Shown here piece by piece: positions 1 to 10,403 of a stretch of DNA of 64,000 bases. A model generated the notes under the pieces. It was not told the DNA's origin. It was given only the letters and a program-made list of their open reading frames with translations, and ran no database searches. The DNA comes from Porodaedalea pini (Eukaryota; Basidiomycota; Agaricomycetes; Hymenochaetales; Hymenochaetaceae), in the NCBI GenBank assembly GCA_002794775.1, contig NBAY01000109.1, forward strand, positions 1 to 64,000. Reading direction: 5' to 3'. A program made the position numbers and the translations under genes. Positions within the stretch are counted from its first letter, which is position 1; each line of letters opens with the position of its first letter.

Positions 1-313
1 TGCGTTTCTTTGAGTGCGTCGACGTAGGCAGGCTATAATGCCACGACGGAGTTAGCCTCGAGGCTCTGTTCAAATCACTTGATACACGCACGATGTCAGA
101 GATCCGGAAAGCCTGCCCGTGGACAATGAGTTCCTGTACGTCCTGCGCACTCTTCTGCAGAAGCTCTGCGGCGCGGGACCCGGGACCATGTCTAGTGGCA
201 CGCTGTTCCGCCCGCGTGTCGGCGCCGTCCAAGTCAACGGGTGCGATGGTACGCGCAACGACGTCGGCCGAGTTGGCGACGCGTGTCGCAAGGGCAGCAA
301 TGAAGGCAGCCAT
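1..313 (-). CDS. Partial hypothetical protein, N-terminal part
   Basis: The gene starts with ATG at 313 and runs off the left edge. Exon 1 (92-313) encodes 74 residues starting MAAFIAALATRVANSADVV. A clear 59-base intron at 33-91 has donor GTGCGT, branch CTAAC and acceptor TATAG, and keeps the frame into PAYVDALKET at 1-32. The N-terminus is alanine-rich and mildly hydrophobic, followed by a charged, probably helical segment rich in Ala, Glu and Gln. I do not recognise the family. A foldback element ends about 60 bases upstream of the ATG, so its AT-rich tip lies in the promoter. The intron signals support a real gene; function is unknown. Confidence 0.55.
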   Translation of the reverse strand, partial: MAAFIAALATRVANSADVVARTIAPVDLDGADTRAEQRATRHGPGSRAAELLQKSAQDVQELIVHGQAFRISDIVRVSSDLNRASRLTPSWHYSLPTSTHSKKR

Positions 314-371
314 GGAGGAAAGAGAGAGAGAGAGATGTTCGAACTAGCGCGCGCCGCCTAAGAAGGATCGT

Positions 372-984
372 ATATATATAAGGTAGGGAAAGTATAAACT
401 CGACCAACCGTGACGCAACCCTACTTGCCTTATTGGGTGGCACACAGTGTCGAGCTCAATTGCTTCAACACAACATCCCAAATGCATCTTTCATTCTCAT
501 AGAACTTTAGAGGACATCTGTGGCTACAGATGTATGGATTTATTTTTTCTGAATATTGAGTTTAGGGCTTTCTATTTAAGGAGGAAAATTGCTTTTGTCA
601 AACACCATAGAATTGCATTTCCAGGCTTCTGGATACAACTCAATTTTCTGGACTGAATATTTTGCCGCTCCAAAGAAGGGAATATATTATGTAATTACAT
701 AATTTGTAACATATTTGTCATGTGCCACATTTGGTAAGTTTGTCTGAACCTCAAAAGAATCCCAATGAACTCTTCTTTATGCTTGTAAATGTATGCAAGA
801 GCCTACAGGAGACAAGCTCAGTGAATTATGGAAGGAATTTTTTAGAAGTTAGAAAGTTGACCTTGGATCCTTCGAGATTTTTGCCGTTAGGGTCCTTCCA
901 AATAGGGTAAATGCAGTGCTCAGGGTTCGTGACAGTGATGTGACTTGGTTGGTCGAGTTTATACTTTCCCTACCTTATATATAT
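372..984. mobile_element. Foldback/MITE-like element with 38-base terminal inverted repeats
   Basis: Near-perfect inverted repeats of 38 bases lie at 372-409 and 947-984, enclosing 537 bases without a convincing ORF. Each arm reads from an ATATATATA tip through AAGGTAGGGAAAG to CTCGACCAACC. The alternating TA tips make a TA target duplication plausible but unprovable. This fits a non-autonomous DNA transposon. It sits directly upstream of the minus-strand gene starting at 313 and may supply its TATA-like promoter sequence. Confidence 0.7.
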
Positions 985-1970
985 GTATTATTATTATCAC
1001 TTTTATGTAAATGCACGTGATACGTCTTTCTTCAAAAATTGCTATTCATTTTTGCTCTCCTTTTTTGCTTCCGTGTCCGTGCATCGCCTCGCTGTCGAAA
1101 ATAAATAAGTAAATAACGTCGAATTTCACTACCGCACATAGCGACCATTCTCTGGAATCGCCTGCCTTAGCGCGTCCCTAAAAGTGCGGCACGCCTCCGA
1201 GTCGGAGCTAACAACTCTCCGTCTCACTGTAACCTCCGCCCCGCTCGTATCTGCTATCTGCTCTCGGCGAACAGAAATTCACAGCGCATTAGAACACCTT
1301 GGGCGGCGAACAGAACCAAGAACGCACAAGAAGAACCGGTGCACCGCCTTCAGATGTATCGGACGTTCGCGAATTATCCTTGCCAGTGCAAGAGATAAAT
1401 TTCCCTCTTGAGTCGATTACCGTCACTGACTCCAAATCAACTCTGACTCACGCTCCGAGTTTCACGCTTTGACTCACCCGGCCTGATGCGACAAAGGGCT
1501 AGACCTCAGGTCAGAAAGCATCTGACGAACTCTTCCTCAAATAACCTCATCGTCCCTTTCTGAAATTACAGATTAATATTGACTTCAACCAGCAACGTCC
1601 TCAGCTGCTCTCAGACATTTATGTCCGGTCCGATAAGTGTTTCTGACTCGTCTCACACTCCCCGCTGCGCCGGTCATTCGTTGATCTCCTGCAAGGTGTC
1701 ATACCCCGCTTCGCACTCGTACGCGTTGGCATAAAATGATCAAGGCTTTTGATGAGACTCTATATCTTCGGCGAGCCTTCCAGACAACACTGTGCTGTTC
1801 CCTCTTGGAATGTTCGCACTATTCACGTCTCTTACAGTATCAACCACGAGGCAGGACATATTGAGAGGCTGTCCGGTACGTCGTCGATCTTTGCCATAAC
1901 TGTGGCCACGTTCACCTTGGTCAGCGGGGCCGTGTGTGATTTAAGGTGCCGTTCCATCTTAAGTGGGACG
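985..1970. other. Intergenic, nothing recognised
   Basis: About 1 kb without a coding pattern I can support on either strand. Short open frames lack splice structure or recognisable motifs. Confidence 0.5.
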
Positions 1971-2400
1971 TTATGAATCATCTACTTTCCACGAGCGCTT
2001 GACGGGTATCGTGGCATCCACGCTTCTCCGCAAGAAACGAAGACTCCATAAATGCACGTCAAACAGTGATCGCCGCTTACACCCAATGTACATTGAGGAT
2101 CCTGCTCGCCGGCATTGCTGCCCTAGCCTTTTAAGTCTATCCGCAACATCCTTCAAATCCTCAAACGCTTCGGTGACTTCATGCAGCTTCTCCCTCGACT
2201 CTTTCCCAGCGGCGTACAGACGCAGACGGCGGTCGATCTCCCTGTTACGATACAACTTGATGCAATCTACGTTTCACTTCGCCGATTGCCCGAGGTGCGA
2301 TTTCATAAATGCCTCGGCAATGGCGAAAGCTCTTACCGCACAAGGACCCCTCACCTCCGCGAGATCCGCTGTCTTAACGCTTTCGATTGAACTCTTTCTT
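1971..2400 (-). pseudogene. Relic of a helical, charged protein gene
   Basis: One minus-strand frame reads through about 140 codons with a single TGA near 2276-2278. It includes SVKTADLAEVRGP before the stop and REIDRRLRLYAAGKESREKL followed by EVTEAFEDLKDVADRLKRLG after it. The composition (Glu, Lys, Arg, Leu heptads) suggests a coiled coil like the helical leaders of fungal NLR-type proteins, but that is only an impression. The TGA could be a decayed CGA codon, or the two parts could be separate exons (a GTAAGA donor lies upstream). No ATG with good context was found. Confidence 0.3.
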
Positions 2401-2894
2401 TCGGCAAGAATTCCTTACAACTAATGGGAGTTTTTTTTTTCCTTGCGGTGCTACGACTGCGTGCAGCAACGGAAGTAAAGGAGATGCTCGGAAACGAGCA
2501 GACTTTTTACATTTCGTGAAACAAGCGATAGTATCCTGTGCATCTAATCACCGAATGGCTCCGGTTCACCTTGAGGTCAGATGAAACAAGGACAGCACAT
2601 GCGTGGCATGAACAGGACCAGACCCGGAGCAAATACATAAGCAGAACTCATCGAGAAGACATGAGATGAAAGCACATTGAAACGCGCATAAAAAACATAG
2701 TTCACCAATGAAAGTACATCTATGCACGAGTAGTTCGGCATGTTCGCGGATCAACCTTAGCCACCAGTGATCAGATGTGTAAGATGCCGCTTGTGGAGCA
2801 ACGTATAGGAAGCTGTCTCCTCATTAGAAACGTTCGCGAACTCTAAGCAGAAGACACCTCTAGCACATGCATGCATAGAACAATTGCTCTCAGC
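2401..2894. other. Intergenic, nothing recognised
   Basis: No supported gene. Contains a short T run at 2429-2438 and scattered short open frames only. Confidence 0.45.
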
Positions 2895-3040
2895 TTCAAA
2901 GGTCGTGGCTCTCGAGAAAGATGCTGCTCTTTAAATGCTGCTCTACAAATGTCTCCCGACTTCCGGCCCTTTCCTCAGCGCATGCGTCAACTTCTTACAC
3001 TTGCCGGGAATGTTGTGGACTGCGAAGCATCCCAACTCAG
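2895..3040 (-). pseudogene. Degraded fragment resembling the C-terminal end of the F-box-like gene at 10.4 kb
   Basis: The plus-strand text here (CAAAGGTCG, GATGCTGCTCT, CGACTTCCGG and CCTCAGCG in order) parallels the 3' end of the F-box-like gene around 10,458-10,545. Read on the minus strand it gives ALRKGPEVG where the intact gene has TLRKSRKSG, then meets stops. It is a short decayed copy next to the first coiled-coil gene. Alignment by eye only. Confidence 0.35.
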
Positions 3041-3256
3041 AAACTTATAGGACTGGATAACAATGTTACTGTTGAGGGCTGCATCGCTGTCGTCTCCCGG
3101 TCTTCAGTACTGATAGCAAATTATACTAGCGCGATAAAGGGACTGGTTCAACGGCCGTCGTTTACACTTCACTCAACACTAGCTATGACTATGATATGCC
3201 GAATCGACCATTCTGACTTCCTCCATTAGAACCGCAGGCGCATTGTTGTCCACCAA

Positions 3257-3778
3257 TTACCGTTGAAGGTACTCCAGTTTCTTTACGTTGTCGATTAAAA
3301 TGTTCATCCCTTTCTGTATGTTTTGCATTTCTTTCGTACAACCTTCAACATTCGCAGCGTTATATTGTTCTTTCCTCACTATCGCTCTCAATTCAAAACA
3401 CCTGCTCAACAGATCAGTATTATTGATACCGTCTTCGAACTGCTTGAGGTAGATTTTCTTTTGTGCTTCATGGGCTTTTTTCAGTCCTTCTTTCTCCTGT
3501 CCAAGTGCAACAGAGGAGGAGTCCTTGAGAGCCTCATTGATTTCAGCGATTCGCTTTCCTATCTTCATCATCTCAATCCCTGCGTCTTTGAACGGACGAT
3601 TAAGCTCTCGATTCAGGCTTTTAATGGCATCGTCAGCTTTCTGGAATTCTTCTTTTGCCTTGCTCAACGCGAGCGCACGAGTACGCTTGTCATCCAACTC
3701 CGTATTGGCACTTTGGTGTGTGTCATCCTGCGTGTGTTTGTGCGTTTGAATGGTCTTCGTTCTGTCTGGCAGACTCAT
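3257..3778 (-). CDS. Coiled-coil protein, copy A
   Basis: An intronless 173-residue protein rich in Glu, Lys, Asp and Gln, with long predicted heptads from about residue 40 to the end and no signal peptide or membrane segment. It is a clear paralogue of copy B (8849-9370), which has the same length when started at the equivalent ATG. Shared blocks are KADDAIKSLNRELNRPFK against KADDAMISLDRELNRPFK, FEDGINNTDLL against LEDGINNSDVL, and NVKKLEYL against NVKKLGLL. A TATA-like CTTTATATA (minus-strand TATATAAAG) lies at 3865-3873. Downstream DNA to about 3050 also matches copy B, so a segment of roughly 0.8 kb was duplicated. I recognise no family; the retained frame and length suggest a selected gene. 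Confidence 0.7.
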   Translation of the reverse strand: MSLPDRTKTIQTHKHTQDDTHQSANTELDDKRTRALALSKAKEEFQKADDAIKSLNRELNRPFKDAGIEMMKIGKRIAEINEALKDSSSVALGQEKEGLKKAHEAQKKIYLKQFEDGINNTDLLSRCFELRAIVRKEQYNAANVEGCTKEMQNIQKGMNILIDNVKKLEYLQR

Positions 3779-4040
3779 GTCAGATACGGTGTTTTGGGGT
3801 GGCAGATGTGAGTAGTTCGAGTTTCAATGATGCCGAGAGGCTTCATCGCAAACTGAAGGTGGGGCTTTATATAACAGCTGATTGCATAAGGTCCTGTTCG
3901 CATCAGATTTTTACGGGCATGTTAATGGGTGTGACACATGCATACATTGTTGATCATCACAAAATGATTGCATCAAAACATTAGCCAAATAAGTATAAAT
4001 GTGATCTGGATCATCATCGGGAATATTATAAACCAGCCCT

Positions 4041-4067
4041 GGAGTTCCCGGCGAAGCCGGGAACTCC
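4041..4067. repeat. Perfect 12-base hairpin with GAA loop
   Basis: GGAGTTCCCGGC, then GAA, then the exact reverse complement. It sits at the GC-rich edge of an otherwise AT-rich block. It could be the tip of a decayed element or a transcript hairpin; no host gene is evident. Confidence 0.6.
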
Positions 4068-4919
4068 GCTGGCCATCAATCCGAGTTTTTTTAGGCATTG
4101 CTTAATCTGAGTTTTTTTGTTTCTTCAGATTTAATTAATGCAATTTCTCACTCTAAAAGCTATACTTATTTAAAGTTCCTTGCTGGCCATCAGTCTAAGC
4201 TCTTAGAACAATGCTTCATCTTAGTTCACATGATTCTTCAATTGCAAAACTATATATCTCACATACACATGCTTGAAAGCAATCTGAATTTTCATTGTAT
4301 AACATTCTATTTACAACAAAACCTCACTAAGTACAATATTGGTTGTTGAGAACCTGAAGATAGAGTAAGTCTCTTTCAATGGAGAGACATAGTGCATAAT
4401 ACCTGCTTCTCATGTCTTTATTTAAAATAGAAAGGATATTCTTTATACAATATAGATACTATGTTAGGACACCTTATATTATATTCATAAAAGGCTATAG
4501 GTGTAGGCCTGCTAGAGTATTCTCACTACTTCTAACATGTTGCTGACTTCCTATACATCATGACTTGACTCTGATGTATTGAGTGTCTGACATTCCAAGA
4601 CACAAACTCTGAAACACAACCATGTAGCTGTACTACAATTATGAGGAGTCTAAGTCTGAGACTCAGTGGGAGCCTCCAGACCTTTGGAGTCTGACACATT
4701 ATGTTCAGTTCATGCTCTTTTCACATTCTCTTCACTGCCCAACTCATCCAAAGCTTATATGCACTTATACTGAGTTGTGCTATGTATACTCTGGCATGAG
4801 CCAGGCCAATGATTTATATATTCTGAGAGTAATTCTCAATGGACTCCAATTGGTTGATTTTCTACTGAAATTTATTTTATAATACACATGGAGAAGATCA
4901 CAGAATATTTTTCTAATTG

Positions 4920-5230
4920 GCTTGTTTTTTTCTGCATTTTTCCTAACTTTTTCATGTGAGGAATGAGTTGTTTAAGCTTAGAGTATAAAATTGATTGTAG
5001 ATGATTTGCATGCTGCTGCTTTGGAGTTACCACTTTTAGCCATCAAAATTTCAAGAGAAGAGCATGATTTAATTAAATTATTTTTTTTCATATTTTTTAC
5101 AATTTTTTTCATAGGGGAAATGAGTTGATTGAGCCTACAGAGCGGTCTGTGTGCACATGTGCAGACATCATGTGATGATCTGCAATATTGCCGCTTTGAG
5201 CCATCAAAATTTTCGGAGCTGGCCGGAGCA
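4920..5230. repeat. Diverged tandem duplication, unit about 160 bases
   Basis: Two blocks share the order T-rich tract, ATGAGTTG, GATGAT-TGCA, TGC-GCTTTG and AGCCATCAAAATTT. The first spans roughly 4920-5055 and the second 5085-5215. Identity is moderate, so the duplication is old. No coding function is seen. Confidence 0.5.
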
Positions 5231-6394
5231 GGAGCATGTGGGTGACAACTAAAGAAGGAAAAAAGAAGCATCAAAAACATTGAAAGTCCGAATTTAGTCA
5301 GCATGTGGCTGTGTCAAAAGTAGGGGGTTGCGTTTGTATATTAAGATATACAAGCTGCTGACTAATGGGGGTATAACTCCTTGCGAGCAGCAAAATGACC
5401 ACTCTCTATCTGCTGCAGAGCGGAGGCACATCATTGCTAAAGATGCGGACACAAGGAGCTGTCAAGACACAACTAGCACCTCACTCTTTATTGTCTGAGA
5501 TGGGGTTCGGCTTTCTACACTTGGTGTTCAGTTTGAATGCCATGGGTCCAGGTCAAACAATGGGAGTGGTTGATTATTCCTAGCTCATTGTCCTCTGGTT
5601 TGCATCAACGGGGCTTCAATAAAATTGAGGTGAGGGCAGTGGTTTAAGATGCAAGGCTCATAACCTTATGGAATCTGAATAGAATATGTGCTATGATATA
5701 GTATGTGAATATGGGTAGAAAGTAGTATAGCGAGATGCTCACCTCAGTTGTAAACAACTAAGGTGGCAAAATGCGCAGCTGGCAGAATATATGCTCAGCT
5801 GAAAAAGGAAATCTAGGCTGGAAATGAGGCTGGGAATTACTAAACTACTGAGACGATCAATGTCAATCTTCTATTCTCAACAACATCACAAAAATGTCTA
5901 AAATCTTGCACAGGCTTATATGCCCATGGAAGATGTATATTTTCTAAATTATGTACAACCAAATACAGTGCAGCTTTGATCTGATACAAAACTAAAAGTT
6001 ACTGCAAGATCGCTGCAAGTCTGATTGACCTTGCCAAGTTAGGTCATACTGATCGTCACTTGCCGGAAATATACAAGAATGACCGGCCCTGAAGAAAATA
6101 TAAAAGAGAATACGGCGCAGCTTCAAAATGACATGGTATAATCTTACTTGTGGTTCTTGCCGTGTCTGGTAGAGTTCTTATATTAGGTCTGCAAGTTGTT
6201 ATACGAGACCACAATTCTGCTCTCTTTTCACAGGTCCTATTGGTTCATTATCACACCATTTAGATAATATAATAATAATGTATTTCTGTTGCATCAATTA
6301 TTGTACAATCGAATTGTTCAAAATCATAGCCATAGATAAAAGCAAAAGGAGCCAGGACAGACGGTGTCTGCAGGCGAGACGAGGTGCAGGCTTA

Positions 6395-8313
6395 TTACTT
6401 TGACGGGTCGAGCAGGTCCTCGAACTGGAAGTGCATCGCGTACGCGTCCATACGCTCACCGTCCGGCCCCATCCCATCCATGCTACCGCCCATCGCGCCC
6501 ATGGGACTCATCGACCCCATCGAGCCGAAGCTCATCCACGGCGGCAGCCCCATGTCCGTTCCGGTGTCGATTTCGCTGAATACATTCTGACTCTGCGTCT
6601 CCTGGTTCTGACCATGTAAGGAATGTGTGGCAGATTCGTCGGCGTCGCGCAGCGTCTGCATCACCCATGCTGGCAGGCCATAGTCGTCCCACTCGCCAGC
6701 AACTGGCGGCTCTGGGTACTCAGGCAGCCCGTGCGGCACTGCGCGCTGACCCGGCACTTGAAGCTGTCGGCCTGGTGATTGGCTAGCTGGCGAAGAGAAT
6801 TGGCCAGGGAGGAAGAGACGCGAGGACGAGGAGGACGAAGAGGAAGGAGGTGCAGGTGCGGAAAGCGGGCCCCCTGAGGAGGTTGAAGGCTTGCTAGGAG
6901 TGCTGAGCTGCGTGAGCGCGCGAGGGCGAGGCTTAGCGGTGACGGGCACCTGCTCCTCGCAGACCTGAAACATGGAATAGCACGCTACGACGAAAAGCAG
7001 AAAAACACACCTGGATCTCGCCGACAGCAGTAGAGAAATCGGGGACCTGCCCTGGCATACCGTAGCCCATCGACTGCGAATGCGAATTCGGGAACCGGAA
7101 ACCGTTCCTCCCACTAAATTCCCCCTCTCTTTGCTGTGGCCATTCATCTGCATCCGCTGGTCGCCTTCGCTGCCCTCGTGCATCGCAGGCGAGCCAACCG
7201 CCGAGCTACTGTTCGAACCAGGCGCCGTCTCGAGCAGCCTCGGGATCTTGATTGTAGGAGGCGCAGGTGGGTAGAGGTCAGCTGGCATCGTCGATGGCGT
7301 CGGTGCACACGGTGCGCTCGTCGAGCGGCGGTTCTGCGGGAGGACAAAGCTAAGCGGTCCGGGAACTAGGCTCTGGGCGGTCTGAGTCGGGATCTGCGCG
7401 GAAAATGAATGTCTGTGTCCATGCCCGTGTCCATCGTGGTGCGAGTGCGAGTAGGAAGACGTGCTGAGCGAGCCGGATTCGAGAGAGAAGCTCGCAAGAG
7501 CATTCGCGTGTCGATCGCAAGGCTCGCTCCTGATCCAGAACCAGATGCGCCAGAGAGCGAGGGAATCGAGAGGCTCGGCGGGAGCGAGAGCGTCTGACTT
7601 TGACCCTGGCCCTGCGATCCCTCCGATTCGCTCATGTCGAAGTCCGCGAGATCCGCCGTCTCGAATTCGCGCATGCTGCTGCACCCGCCGTTCGCATAGC
7701 CGTATGGACCATAAAGAGACCCATCGGCGGAGAGCAAGTCGAGCTCGCTGAAGACCTCCGAATCGACAGTCGATGCAGATGAGGAGATGCTCGTGGTGCT
7801 GGTTGTGCTGGTTGTGGAGCACGAGGAACTGTTGCGGGCACGCGCACCGGAACCGCGCACATGGCTGCTCGACTTGGTACGGTCACGACGCTCCTGCTTC
7901 CCATCCTTCTCCTTCCTCACCTTTCCACCCGTTATCGACTTTGCCTTGCCCTCCTTCTCCTTGACAATCCGTGTGGGTTGATAGACGTACCATAGATACA
8001 TCTCGTCCTTCATGCCCCTTGTGCTGCTTCGCGAGGTCGTCCCAATACTTGCATTCCTCCGCAGAGACTGAGCGCCATTGCTGGGAGATCGTCTTGGACA
8101 GGTCGGCTTGGCGCCAACAGCGCACGATAGGACCGCCCTCGGATGCCGCTGCAGCCTCTGCCTCATTCTTCTTGAGGCAGCAGTCCCAGTGGAAGAGGAT
8201 AAACGCGTTCTCCGGCCACTTGATGTATTCCTTGCTGTCTCGCTTGAGTTTCAACTGATAGCTGTGGACTAGAGGCCAGTTGTATGAATTGTATGTATAC
8301 TGGGGCTACTCAC
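6395..8313 (-). pseudogene. HMG-box transcription factor gene with frame breaks
   Basis: The minus strand encodes an HMG box (PENAFILFHWD, SKTISQQWRSVSAEECKYW, then MYLWYVYQPTR), a basic linker, a Ser/Gly-rich region, an RRSTSAPC segment typical of agaricomycete HMG regulators, and a tail ending FQFEDLLDPSK at 6395. Intron 6965-7010 (GTGTGT to CAG) joins GEIQ to VCEEQ, and a probable intron lies at 8255-8313. The frame breaks three times: in the G4 run at 8015-8018 inside box helix 3 (one base fewer restores the normal W to YQP spacing), between about 7480 and 7600, and in the G5 run at 7121-7125. No ATG-led first exon was found. Such proteins bind DNA in the nucleus and often act in mating or development. 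It is either a decayed gene or a real gene hit by sequence indels. Confidence 0.65.
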
Positions 8314-8848
8314 CAATTTGAGTGGCACGAGCTTGTCTGAGCTCTGTTTCCAGCTACATTTTGACTAACATGCTCGTTATATCCCAAAGAATATGTGGTC
8401 TTAGTTTTGATGTGCTTGACAGATTTGCGACCGAGGGAGAGGCAGGCGATGGTGGTGGGAGAAAGCGAGGTGAGAGCAACGGGATGTGCTACTCGATGAT
8501 CGCGCGCGAGTAAAGTGAACGGTCACAGACAGTATACATAGTAACGTGCGACTCGCGAGCAGGATGTGCTCATGTGGAAAGAGCGGGTACTTATGCAGTG
8601 CGGCTGTCTGGAAAAACAAGGTTACTGTTTAGGTCTGCATCGCTGTCATTTCTCGGACATCAATTGCTAGTACTGACTCGGATAACAACTTATACTAGCA
8701 CGAATCTGCGCGATAAGGAACTCGTTCAACGGCTGACATGTGGACATCACTCAACACTAGTACTAGTTATGACTATGACTACGCCGAATCGACGATTGCG
8801 ACTTTCTCCATTAGAGCCTCAGACGCGTTGTTTGACCGTCAATTACCG

Positions 8849-9370
8849 TCAAAGCAAGCCCAGTTTCTTCACATTGCCGATTAAAAAGTTCATCTCTTTC
8901 TGAAGATTTTGCAGTTCCTTCGTACAATCTTCAACCTCCGCGATATTCGATTGTTCTTTACTCTCTTCCACTCTCAGCTTGATCCACCTGGTCAGCACAT
9001 CAGAATTATTGATACCGTCTTCGAGTCGCTTAAAGTAGATTTCCTTCTGCACCCCATAAGCCTTTATCAGCTCTTCTATCTCATTGCGTTTTTCCTTCGC
9101 GTCGCTCGATGCTGCCTTGAGCACCTCGTTGAGTTTAGCGATCTCTGTCTCTATCTCCTGCATCTTGCTCTTCACTGCTTTAAACGGACGATTAAGCTCT
9201 CGGTCCAGGCTTATCATAGCATCGTCAGCTTTCCTGAAAATTTCCTTTGCCTCCTGCATTGTAGGCACCCGAACACGCTTGGCATCCGACTCTGTATTGG
9301 CACCTTGCTGTGGGTCGTCCAGTTTGCGTTTGTGCGTTTGACTTGTCTTTGTTCCGTCCGATGGACTCAT
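8849..9370 (-). CDS. Coiled-coil protein, copy B
   Basis: An intronless 173-residue helical protein, paralogous to copy A at 3257-3778. I start it at the ATG at 9370 (MSPSDGTKTSQTHKRK), which aligns with the copy A start. The frame stays open further upstream but has no ATG there. It begins with a basic, nuclear-signal-like stretch (KRKLDD, KRVRVP), followed by heptads through most of the protein. Similarity to copy A extends past the stop to about 8600, including the GCATCGCTGTC and CAACACTAG blocks. A TATA-like TATAAAA lies near 9455. No known domain recognised. Confidence 0.7.
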   Translation of the reverse strand: MSPSDGTKTSQTHKRKLDDPQQGANTESDAKRVRVPTMQEAKEIFRKADDAMISLDRELNRPFKAVKSKMQEIETEIAKLNEVLKAASSDAKEKRNEIEELIKAYGVQKEIYFKRLEDGINNSDVLTRWIKLRVEESKEQSNIAEVEDCTKELQNLQKEMNFLIGNVKKLGLL

Positions 9371-9442
9371 TTCAGATATGGTGTTCTCAGGTGGTGGGCG
9401 TGAATAGTTTGAGTTCTGATGATGCTGATGCTCGTATCCCAA

Positions 9443-10403
9443 CCAAAGGGTGAGGTTTTATATCTATCGATAGCTGCAAACTTGCTAGCAGGTGTGATTC
9501 TCCACCTACTTACCTAGCTAGTCATCTGTTATGTTTTGCACTCATATGCACATGCGGGGCACTTGATGGCGCAAGCAATCAATTAACAGGACTCCATATG
9601 TCCCCTTCAAGTTGAGCTCAAATCATTAATGAAATCTTCCAACTCATTTCAATCTTTTGCAATTACATTGTCAAGCGAAAACTACATAGTATTTCTTCAT
9701 TGCTCCTGCTCGCCACAAGCAAAGGGGTGAGGAGGCATGTTTATTTGTCCAAAGCTGCGGACTGAACAAATTTCGTGTGCAAACATAAACTAGCTGATGA
9801 GGAATCTACTAGCCTCATTGGCTGCCGTCGTATTTAATTCTTTTCCGAATTAGAGTAGCAGTTCAGTAAGCCAAAGCAGTGATGTGATTCTCTGTCCGCC
9901 GGAACGGAGGCTGAAGATGCAAAGACACAACGAGTTGGCGAAGCTCAACTAGGCATCGGTTTCATGTTTGACCTCATCCCATAACCTACTTATATTTGAG
10001 ATTCGTCTTCTTATGCCAAGTCTTACTATTAGAGATGACCATAAATCGTGACTCCAGTGCAGAATCAGAGCTATCCGAGGACCGGTGCGGGAGTAGCATA
10101 CATGTCTAAAGAGTCAGTACAAAGCGACCAAACATATCGCCAAAGGGAAAGCAAACCGACGGGTCAGGGAGGACGAACAGTCAGAGCGATGGAATGATAA
10201 TCATATCCAATTCTGTGATTTGCTCCTGCAATACATTAAGTAATTCGGGACTCGTCAAGGAGTATGGTGAAAACGTGTCTAGCTCGCGGATCTATATAAG
10301 TCTAGCCACCAGATGATTAAAGAAGTGAATAAGGTCTGCGAGAAAAGAGCAGTAAGAACTCATGTCTAGGTAATCTATGAAATTCTTAAAGCGCATGAGG
10401 ACA
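9443..10403. other. Intergenic, nothing recognised
   Basis: About 1 kb between copy B and the F-box-like gene. No ORF with splice structure or family motif was found on either strand. Confidence 0.5.

Larger units (their letters stand above)
3990..6380. other. AT-rich relic block
   Basis: About 2.4 kb of AT-rich DNA without a supportable gene, clearly different from the neighbouring GC-balanced coding DNA. It holds short repeats (GCTGGCCATCA near 4069 and again near 4182) and a diverged tandem duplication at about 4920-5230. The composition and internal repeats suggest old transposon-derived sequence. No transposase-like translation was seen. Confidence 0.5.

Noticed and set aside
6395..7822. 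A single 475-residue protein starting MLHNQHNQHHEH
   Set aside because: It mixes two frames of the HMG gene with an unspliced intron (VFLLFVVACYSMF); its first 90 residues are out of the real frame.
8849..9442. Copy B coiled-coil protein starting at MGYEHQHHQN
   Set aside because: That first codon is TTG. The ATG at 9370 aligns with the start of copy A and gives the same length.
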